DNA of 64,000 bases, taken from an uncultured Bacteroidota bacterium (GTDB lineage: Bacteria > Bacteroidota > Bacteroidia > Chitinophagales > LD1). This document shows positions 42,159-49,627 of this stretch, piece by piece. How positions within the stretch are numbered: position 1 is the first letter of the stretch; the number at the start of each line of letters is the position of its first letter. A program made the position numbers and the translations under genes. A model generated the notes under the pieces. That model searched no databases and was not told the DNA's origin. It worked only from the letters and a program-made list of their open reading frames with translations. The stretch covers positions 62,001-126,000 of the forward strand of contig CAIOTH010000033.1 of NCBI GenBank assembly GCA_903861145.1. The letters are read 5' to 3'.

Positions 42159-43559
42159 ATGAAAATTGAGCAAATATACACGGGCTGCCTGGCTGTGGCT
42201 GCTTATTACATTGAGAGCAACGGCGAAGCCGCCATTATTGACCCGCTTCGCGAAACCGCTCCCTACATACGCAAAGCCGAAAAAGATAACGCCCGCATTA
42301 AGTATATTTTCGAAACTCACTTTCATGCTGATTTTGTGTCGGGGCATGTTGAACTGGCCGAAAAAACAGGGGCTACTATAGTTTACGGCCCTAATGCCAA
42401 TTGCAGGTTTAAGTGCTATTCGGCTACCGATGGCGAAGAGTTTAAAGTAGGTAAGCTTACTATTAAAACCCTGCATACACCGGGCCATACCCCCGAATCG
42501 ACCACTTATTTATTGATTGACGAAGAGGGCAAACAACACTGCATATTTACCGGCGATACTTTGTTTATTGGCGATGTAGGCCGTCCTGATTTAGCCATTA
42601 AATCGGATGTTACTCAGGAAGACCTTGCGGGTATGTTATACGATAGCCTTCGCACAAAAATTATGGTGCTGCCCGATGAGTTGATTGTTTACCCGGCGCA
42701 TGGCGCAGGCTCGGCTTGCGGTAAAAGCATGAGTAAAGAAACCTTTGATACACTGGGCCATCAAAAGCAGGTTAACTATGCTTTGCAGCCAATAACAAAA
42801 CAGCAGTTTATTAAAGAAATTACCGATGGCCTTTTGCCTGCACCGCAATACTTTGCAAAAAATGCGATGATGAATAAGGATGGAGCAGGTAGTTTAGATA
42901 AGGTTTACGCGCACGGTTTAAAAAAATTAAGCCCTGCCGAATTTGAAGTGATAGTTGAAGAAGCCGGAGCACTGGTATTGGATACCCGCGACCCGCAGGT
43001 GTTTGCAAAGGGCTTTATACCTAATAGCATTAACGTGGGCCTTAACGGGCAATTTGCGCCCTGGATAGGAGCTCTTATTACTGATTTAAACCAGGCCATA
43101 ATAATTGTGTGCGATGAGGGTAAGGAAGAAGAAACAGTTCGCCGCCTGGCACGTGTGGGTTATGATAATACCCTGGGATATTTGGATGGGGGGGTAGCCA
43201 ACTGGCAAAATGCGGGTAAGGCTATTGATACCGTCAACTCAATAAGCCCCGATGAATTTGCCAACCGTTATGCCGCTAATGAATTGCAGGTGCTTGATGT
43301 TAGAAAGCCCGGCGAATATACCGGTGGCCATGTAACCAATGCCGAGAACAAGCCCCTTGATTTTATTAACGACTGGACCGGCGATTTAAACCGCGATGAA
43401 ACTTATTATGTGCACTGCGCCGGCGGTTACCGGTCGATGATTGCATCGTCTATATTAAAAGCAAGGGGATTTGAAAACCTGGTTGAAGTGCAGGGGGGCT
43501 ACGGTGCCATTGCCAAAACCAACGTACCCAAAACCGATATGATTGCTGAAACCAAATAA
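42159..43559 (+). CDS. MBL-fold hydrolase with rhodanese domains (persulfide dioxygenase/CstB-like)
   Basis: 'ETHFHADFVSGHVELAEKTGA', 'LHTPGHTPESTTYLL', 'FTGDTLFIGDVGRPDL'; two rhodanese-like domains, the second with 'YYVHCAGGYRSMIASSIL'. Confidence 0.9.
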   Translation: MKIEQIYTGCLAVAAYYIESNGEAAIIDPLRETAPYIRKAEKDNARIKYIFETHFHADFVSGHVELAEKTGATIVYGPNANCRFKCYSATDGEEFKVGKLTIKTLHTPGHTPESTTYLLIDEEGKQHCIFTGDTLFIGDVGRPDLAIKSDVTQEDLAGMLYDSLRTKIMVLPDELIVYPAHGAGSACGKSMSKETFDTLGHQKQVNYALQPITKQQFIKEITDGLLPAPQYFAKNAMMNKDGAGSLDKVYAHGLKKLSPAEFEVIVEEAGALVLDTRDPQVFAKGFIPNSINVGLNGQFAPWIGALITDLNQAIIIVCDEGKEEETVRRLARVGYDNTLGYLDGGVANWQNAGKAIDTVNSISPDEFANRYAANELQVLDVRKPGEYTGGHVTNAENKPLDFINDWTGDLNRDETYYVHCAGGYRSMIASSILKARGFENLVEVQGGYGAIAKTNVPKTDMIAETK

Positions 43560-43569
43560 AACTGCGTGT

Positions 43570-44292
43570 ATGTTTGCTAAATCGTTTGTTGCTACTTTTT
43601 TTATTGCGTTGATATTTACTTCGTGCAATAGCCAGTCATCGGGTGTAAAAAATATGGGGCCCGATGAGTTTGAAAAAGGAATTGCAAAACCTAATGTGCA
43701 GTTGGTTGATGTTAGAACCCCTGATGAGTTTAAAGAAAAACACATTGCCGGTGCCGTAAACATAAACATAGATGGGTCTGATTTTGAAAAGCAGTTAAAC
43801 GCTTTGGATAAAAACAAGCCTCTTTATGTTTATTGCCTCGCCGGTGGCCGTAGTAAAAAAGCTGCAAGCGCAGCTTCGAAGGATGGCTTTACAGATGTAA
43901 ACAACCTTGAAACCGGTATTAATGGATGGATGGGCGCCAATAAACCGGTGGCCACCGCAAACGGCGAAGCACCTAAAGCAGGTATGAGTTTTGATGATTA
44001 CCTGGCACACATTAAAAACCCCGATAAACTGGTATTGGTAGATTTTAATGCCGTTTGGTGCGGCCCTTGCAAGGTGCTTAAACCCATAGTTACAAGGCAA
44101 ATTAAAAAGAACAGCGAAAAGGTTGACCTGATTGAAATTGACGTTGACAAAAACCCCAAAGTGGCCGCCACCATGAATATTACGGGCATACCCTTGCTTA
44201 TCCTTTACAAAAATGGCCGCGAAGTTTGGCGCAGTATGGGCCTTATTGACGAAGACCTGTTATCAGGCAAGCTGAAAGAATTTGCTAATTAA
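43570..44292 (+). CDS. Rhodanese-thioredoxin fusion lipoprotein
   Basis: Lipoprotein signal 'FVATFFIALIFTSC'; rhodanese 'LVDVRTPDEFKEKHIAGAVNINI...VYCLAGGRSKKAA'; thioredoxin 'VDFNAVWCGPCKVLKPIV'. Confidence 0.88.
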   Translation: MFAKSFVATFFIALIFTSCNSQSSGVKNMGPDEFEKGIAKPNVQLVDVRTPDEFKEKHIAGAVNINIDGSDFEKQLNALDKNKPLYVYCLAGGRSKKAASAASKDGFTDVNNLETGINGWMGANKPVATANGEAPKAGMSFDDYLAHIKNPDKLVLVDFNAVWCGPCKVLKPIVTRQIKKNSEKVDLIEIDVDKNPKVAATMNITGIPLLILYKNGREVWRSMGLIDEDLLSGKLKEFAN

Positions 44293-44305
44293 GTAGCATT
44301 GTAGC

Positions 44306-44578
44306 ATGAAACGCCATTATAAAATTAAAGTAAGCGGGAAAGTGCAAGGGGTATTTTATCGAGCAAGCACCAAACAAATGGCCGACCTTTTAGGTGTGAA
44401 GGGCTTTGTGCGCAACGAGCCCGATGAAACAGTTTACATAGAGGCCGAAGCCGATGAAGAAATACTGCACCGGTTTACCCAATGGTGCCACCACGGCCCC
44501 GACCGTGCTGAAGTAACACACATTTCGATACTCGAAGATGAGTTAATGGATTTTGAGGTGTTTGAGGCGAGGCGATAG
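44306..44578 (+). CDS. acyP: Acylphosphatase
   Basis: 'YKIKVSGKVQGVFYRASTKQMADLLGVKGFVRNEPDETVYIEAEAD'. Confidence 0.92.
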   Translation: MKRHYKIKVSGKVQGVFYRASTKQMADLLGVKGFVRNEPDETVYIEAEADEEILHRFTQWCHHGPDRAEVTHISILEDELMDFEVFEARR

Positions 44579-44743
44579 TTATTTAAGGGCCGAATGGTTC
44601 AATTCGCCTTTTTGAACCCTGCTGTTGATATATATTTTCAATTCCTCCAACGACATATTCTGTGTTTCAGCACTTATTTTATCGCGAATTTCACGCATCA
44701 TTTTAACCGCGTCAAATACTTTTGATTTCTTCTTAGTTGCCAT
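44579..44743 (-). CDS. Small protein (54 aa), candidate antitoxin partner of the PIN protein; not in ORF track
   Basis: Minus-strand frame MATKKKSKVFDAVKMMREIRDKISAETQNMSLEELKIYINSRVQKGELNHSALK*, overlapping the 3' end of the PIN gene by 11 nt. Confidence 0.7.
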   Translation of the reverse strand: MATKKKSKVFDAVKMMREIRDKISAETQNMSLEELKIYINSRVQKGELNHSALK

Positions 44744-45194
44744 AATTAATAAGGTCTTTTGGGCTTCTGATTTCCAAAAGTTGATAACCCCGTCTCAAAT
44801 TTACGGAATTATATCCTTTAATTCTATCCAGGTTTACAATATGCTTAAAATTCCAACTTGCAAGCACGTCAGCCCGATAAATGGTTGCCATCGCAATATG
44901 CCGGCAGTCCTCCAGGCTCGTTTTTCCCACTACCTTTTCCTTAATATAGGCATCAGCCAGTTCCATAACTTCCTGGTTAATCGAAACCGATTCAAACTTT
45001 CCCCGAGGGAACTTGGATAAAAGCTGGCGAACGCGCAACGGGGCCGCGGTAAGTTCTAATTCTAAAAGATCAGAAATAATGAAGGCGACTTCCTTGTTTT
45101 CGAGTCGCTTAAAAAGTGCTCGCGTAGCCTCCTTAAATTCGTCATCATAATACCCTCCTATAACCGAGGTATCTATATAAATACGTGTTTTCAT
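44733..45194 (-). CDS. PIN domain protein (putative type II toxin)
   Basis: 'MKTRIYIDTSVIGGYYDDEF', 'LELELTAAP', 'EDCRHIAMATIYRADVLASWNFKHIVN' acidic PIN motifs. Confidence 0.85.
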   Translation of the reverse strand: MKTRIYIDTSVIGGYYDDEFKEATRALFKRLENKEVAFIISDLLELELTAAPLRVRQLLSKFPRGKFESVSINQEVMELADAYIKEKVVGKTSLEDCRHIAMATIYRADVLASWNFKHIVNLDRIKGYNSVNLRRGYQLLEIRSPKDLINYGN

Positions 45195-45270
45195 TTTCGA
45201 TATGAAAAGTAGAAAAAGAAAAACACTATCCTAGGAATATCTAAAAACTACCCACCTCATAATTTGCTTT

Positions 45271-46515
45271 CTATCCTCTTACCAAAGTAATCTCAGTAAC
45301 CTCGGGTAAAATGCCTACACGGCCGGGGTAGCCCAAAAAGCCAAAGCCACGGTTAACGTAAATATATTGCTTACCCTCCTGGTATAAACCGGCCCACTGC
45401 TTATACATGTATTGCGAGGGGCTCCACTTTAACCATTTTGATTCGATACCAAACTGAAAGCCGTGCGTATGGCCTGCAAGGGTTAAATCAATATCGGGAT
45501 AGTGTGGCCTAACCTGTGCATCCCAATGCGAAGGGTCGTGGCTCATTAATAGTTTAAACGGAATGTTTTCGGTGCCTATATAAGCCTGGTCGATTTTGCC
45601 GTACTTAGGCCAGTGCTCGCCCTTGCCCCAGTTTTCGATACCGATTATGGCAATTTTTTCGCCGCCTTGCTCCAGTATCACATTTTCGTTCATCAATAAA
45701 TTCCAGCCCAATTGCTTGTGCACGCCTTTAAAGCGCTCAAAATTGGCCTTCTTCTCTTCCTTGCTATCCCATTCAGAATAATCGCCGTAATCGTGGTTTC
45801 CAGTGGTTGAAATAACGCCATGTTTAGCCTTTAGCTTATCAAACACATGCATGTAAGGCTCCATCTCATCAGCACGGTCGTTTACTAAATCGCCGGTAAA
45901 AAGTATCAGGTCGGCATTCAGGGCATTAATCTTCGCCACAGCCTCAATCAAAGGCTCGGTGCGGTTAAAGCTTCCCGAGTGGATATCTGAAAGTTGTATT
46001 ATCCTGTAACCATTAAATGCTTCGGGCAAATTCGGAAACTTAATAGTTATCTTTCTGAAAGTGTAATTGTAAGCATTGGCTACTACACCATAAACAAGTG
46101 CCCCGGCGGGTACTGCCGCTGCAACAACTGCCAACCTGCTTAAAAACTGGCTGCGGGTAATACCTGTACTAGGCGGGCCACTCGATAATTTTGCCACGAT
46201 CCAACGCCCTAAGCGCACAATATCTTCGGGCAATAAAAACAAAAGCATAATAATTTTGGCCAGCAGAAAAATAAGGAACAGCACCCCAAAAGTTACATAA
46301 ACAATTTTGGGTAAATACCGGTGAAAAGGGCGGTACGAAAGAAAAGTAGCCAACAAAAACATGCTTACGCCCCAATATATCCATTTGGTGGTTTTTACAT
46401 TAGTTGGGTTAATGGCAGTTTTAATAGCCTGCCAACCGTAAAACTCAATTGCGGCGTAAATGAATACTATAATGGTAATTATTAAAATTGTCTGTAACAT
46501 TTTTACTGTGTTCAT
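45271..46515 (-). CDS. Membrane metallophosphoesterase
   Basis: 'IIQLSDIHSGSF', 'LILFTGDLVNDR', 'VISTTGNHDYGDY', 'LTLAGHTHGFQFG' motifs; N-terminal TM helices. Confidence 0.92.
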   Translation of the reverse strand: MNTVKMLQTILIITIIVFIYAAIEFYGWQAIKTAINPTNVKTTKWIYWGVSMFLLATFLSYRPFHRYLPKIVYVTFGVLFLIFLLAKIIMLLFLLPEDIVRLGRWIVAKLSSGPPSTGITRSQFLSRLAVVAAAVPAGALVYGVVANAYNYTFRKITIKFPNLPEAFNGYRIIQLSDIHSGSFNRTEPLIEAVAKINALNADLILFTGDLVNDRADEMEPYMHVFDKLKAKHGVISTTGNHDYGDYSEWDSKEEKKANFERFKGVHKQLGWNLLMNENVILEQGGEKIAIIGIENWGKGEHWPKYGKIDQAYIGTENIPFKLLMSHDPSHWDAQVRPHYPDIDLTLAGHTHGFQFGIESKWLKWSPSQYMYKQWAGLYQEGKQYIYVNRGFGFLGYPGRVGILPEVTEITLVRG

Positions 46516-46547
46516 GTGTTCACGTGTTCATGCGCTCACGTGTTAAA
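46508..46547. repeat. Octanucleotide tandem repeat (5 units, imperfect) spanning the metallophosphoesterase start codon
   Basis: gtgttcat gtgttcac gtgttcat gcgctcac gtgttaaa. Confidence 0.75.
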
Positions 46548-46872
46548 GCTTTAATTGTTCGTAAATAAGGGTAATACCCAGTAATCACGAACGAGGCGCT
46601 AAAATATTTGATTTCCGTTCACAAATACCGTTGTAATACAATACAGGGGTAAAAATTGTTCGCTAAAACCCTAGAACAGGCTATTTTTCACAAATAGTGG
46701 ATGTGGGTAAAGCGCAAACAGCCGGGCCTCTCCCGGTCATTGCTTCGCTCGACCACCCTCTCCATCGCAAGCGATAGAGAGGGTAAAATCAGCAATATCG
46801 GGGGAATCTCCCCTCTCTATGCGTAGCATGGAGAGGGTGACCGCACGAAGTGCCGGTAGGGAGAGGCCTGTA

Positions 46873-47244
46873 TTATTGCCCTTGAAGTGCCATCCATATT
46901 TTCGTCGAAACGCTATCAAGGTTGGGCTGCAACTCATCATTTAAAATTCGAATTGTTTTCAATCCCAATTGCGCTAAAATGAAATCTCGGTTGTCATCAT
47001 ACTCTTTTTGAAATTCATGTATTTTCCCATCCAATTCAATTACCAGGTTCTTTTCAGCACAATAAAAATCGGGTATAAAAAAACTTCTTTTGCCTTGTAT
47101 GCTTTGGTAAATAATCGGGTGCTGTCGCCTGAACTTATATCCCGAAAAGCGTTTCGCTTTTAATGCCTTCCATAACCTGGTTTCAGCTGCAGTTTGGTTT
47201 TTGCGCAGCTTGCGGCACAGTTCAATAATGCTTGGTTCGAACAT
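46873..47244 (-). CDS. DUF559 domain (Vsr/PD-(D/E)XK-like) endonuclease
   Basis: 'LRKNQTAAETRLWKALKAKRFSGYKFRRQHPI...FIPDFYCAEKNLVIELDGKIH'; start re-called to ATG at 47244. Confidence 0.9.
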   Translation of the reverse strand: MFEPSIIELCRKLRKNQTAAETRLWKALKAKRFSGYKFRRQHPIIYQSIQGKRSFFIPDFYCAEKNLVIELDGKIHEFQKEYDDNRDFILAQLGLKTIRILNDELQPNLDSVSTKIWMALQGQ

Positions 47245-47303
47245 AAAAGCTAAAATACAAAATACAGGCCTCTCCCGGTTATCGCTTCGCTCAACCACCC
47301 TCT

Positions 47304-47563
47304 CCATCGCAAGCGATAGAGAGGGTAAAACCGGCAATATCTGCTGAAACTCCTCTCTCTATGGATAGTGTGGAAGGAGGCCGCATAGTGCTGGCTGGGA
47401 AAGATTGGCTGTTTGCATTCCGTATTTCCCTCACCATCGCAAGCGATAGAGAGGGTAAAACCGGCAATATCCGCTGAAACTCCTCTCTCTATGGATAGTG
47501 TGGGAGGAGGCCACATAGTGCTGGCTGGGAAAGATTGGCTGTTTGCATTCCGTATTTCCCTCT
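47304..47563. repeat. 130-bp tandem direct duplication (2 copies)
   Basis: 47304-47433 and 47434-47563 differ at about 4 positions. Confidence 0.85.
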
Positions 47564-47729
47564 CTATCGCTTGCGATGGAGAGGGTCGGCCAGCGAAGCG
47601 AGGCCGGGGAGAGGCCGGCTGTTTATCTCTATCCACATAAATCAAAAAAATATTTTCTTTAAATACAACCTTATTGCTTAATTTCAATTCTATAGATAAT
47701 AGATTCCTGACCAAACCCCTGCTGATGAG

Positions 47730-48802
47730 ATGAATTCTATTCTACGCACCTCCCTAGTCCTATTAGCCATGGTATTATTCAGCCGCTCGGTTTCGGCACA
47801 GTGTACGGCTGCACCTACTATCAACTTTGTCAACCCTTCGTTCGAGGGTACCCCGGCAGCTAACGTTACCCCAGCGCCATGGACGGAGTGTATGTCGGGC
47901 CAAACGCCTGATACGCAACCGGGTATTTGGGGTGTAACAACCCTTCCAACCAATGGCAGTAGCTACCTGGGTTTGGTGGCTGAGCCTTTGGGCAATTGGC
48001 AGGAAGGAGCTGCCGAACAATTAGGCAGCCCGTTTTTAGCAGGTGTTACCTATACATTTACCGTTGATTTGGCCAACTCATCTACCACAGGCGGTGGTAT
48101 TGTGCCCGGCTGCGCCGAACTTGAAATTTGGGGTGGCTTTAGCGCCTGCGACCAAAATACTTTGTTGTGGAATTCGGGCAACATTACTCCTTACGATGTA
48201 TGGCAAACTTATACTGTAACCTTTACGCCAACTCAAAACTTTACATGGTGCATGTTCCAGGTTAATAGTTTGGGTTGTTCTTCGCAGCCTTATATTTTGG
48301 TTGATAACATCAGCCCGGTTTTACCTTCAAACGTTACCTTAACGGTTCAACCAATAAGCGAAGACCACTGCTTTGGCGATTCGCTTGGCAAGGCGGTTAT
48401 ACACGCTGTAGGCCAAAACCCACCTTTTACCTATGCTTGGTCCTCGGCCACCTTTATTTCATCTGATTCAATAGTTAATAACGCGCCTATAGGTACTTAT
48501 GCAGTAACTGTTACCGATGCCCACACTTGCACAGCAACGGCCTCGGTTACCATTACACAGCCGGCACAAATTACCCTTACACCCGATATCATTCAACCTG
48601 CACACTGCAACTAAGCACCGGTTTCGAAACCAGCACTGCAGCCGTGTTTGATATAACCGGCCGCGAAGTGTTACCGCTCTTTACCAACCAACACCTTTCA
48701 ACCTACAATTTCAACACCGGTAGCCTAAGCACTGGTATATACCTTGTGCGCGTTGTTAACCAAAACGGCAAACAAGCCGTTTGCAAATTGGTGAAACAGT
48801 AG
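47730..48802 (+). pseudogene. SprB-repeat secreted protein with T9SS type A CTD, apparently internally deleted and frameshifted
   Basis: 47730..48614 ends inside a repeat (TPDIIQPAHCN*); 48527..48802 in another frame continues with a partial CTD 'LQLSTGFETSTAAVFDITGREVLPLF...GSLSTGIYLVRVVNQNGKQAVCKLVKQ'. Confidence 0.7.
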
Positions 48803-48819
48803 AGGCTTAAATGGGGGTT

Positions 48820-48853
48820 ACCCATGCTCCCGATAGCTATCGGGAGCATGGGT
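48820..48853. repeat. Perfect 34-bp palindrome, dispersed-repeat/terminator-like
   Basis: ACCCATGCTCCCGATAGCTATCGGGAGCATGGGT is its own reverse complement. Confidence 0.85.
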
Positions 48854-49008
48854 CGCGCTATGCGCTCCAAGCCCTCGCAAAGCCTCAGGGCTTTCCGCTG
48901 CTATCGCTAACCCGAAACAGCAAATAGCCCCTGGGGGTGGTTAGGCTGTTTGCATTCCCCTCCCTATTTTTTATTGAGAGGGGTGGTCGAAGACCGGGGT
49001 GAGTCTGG

Positions 49009-49064
49009 CTGTTTGTATTACAGTATAGCGGTTCTCCCCCTTGGGGAGTTAGAGGGTTGCGTAG
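49009..49064. repeat. 56-bp direct repeat, copy 1
   Basis: ctgtttgtattacagtatagcggttctcccccttggggagttagagggttgcgtag, nearly identical to 49447-49502. Confidence 0.8.
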
Positions 49065-49446
49065 GCTGGCTGTTTTGCATTTCCTGCCCAAAAGGTTCCA
49101 AATCCTGCCAAACGCTGCACGCTTTTTTTGCCATCATAAAAAGCAACACCATTGATAATCAGCACCGGTTGCAACAAACACGCACCACACAAACAAGCCA
49201 CGCAACAAACTACACAACACTCCAATTACCAAAACCCGAATTCTCGGAACTTTTTATGAACCCTGCATACAATGGCAAAACACTAACCATTAACTTGCAA
49301 TAACATTTCAACTCCGTACTTAACCTCACAATAAATAAAGAACATTCACAATGCAATGCAAGCAACCGTGCACTACATAATAAATATACCTATTAAAACC
49401 CCACCGGTGCGCCAACTTATAGGCAGGGTGGGTATAAGGGCATTGA

Positions 49447-49502
49447 CTGTTTGTATTATAGCATAGCGGTTCTCCCCTTTAGGGAGTTAGAGGGTTGCGT
49501 AG
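49447..49502. repeat. 56-bp direct repeat, copy 2
   Basis: ctgtttgtattatagcatagcggttctcccctttagggagttagagggttgcgtag. Confidence 0.8.
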
Positions 49503-49627
49503 CGGCTGCTTGTATTAACATTAACACATTAACACCTTCGCACCTTAACACAATTCCCCCCACTTCCCATAAAAAATACGTATTTTACACATCATTAATC
49601 TGTTATCCCACCCGCAAAATAGCCTGC

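Larger units (their letters stand above)
46716..47624. mobile_element. Putative inverted-repeat element carrying a DUF559 endonuclease gene
   Basis: 46716-46783 and 47558-47624 are inverted repeats of about 67 bp; inner 28-29 bp ACCCTCTCCATCGCAAGCGATAGAGAGGG perfect; outer ends AAACAGCCGG...CCGGCTGTTT. Confidence 0.55.

Noticed and set aside
46737-46940. ORFs 46737..46940 (-), 47250..47714 (-) and 47413..47640 (+)
   Set aside because: They run through the repeat arms of the DUF559 element and share translated repeat peptides (LSIACDGEG); spurious.
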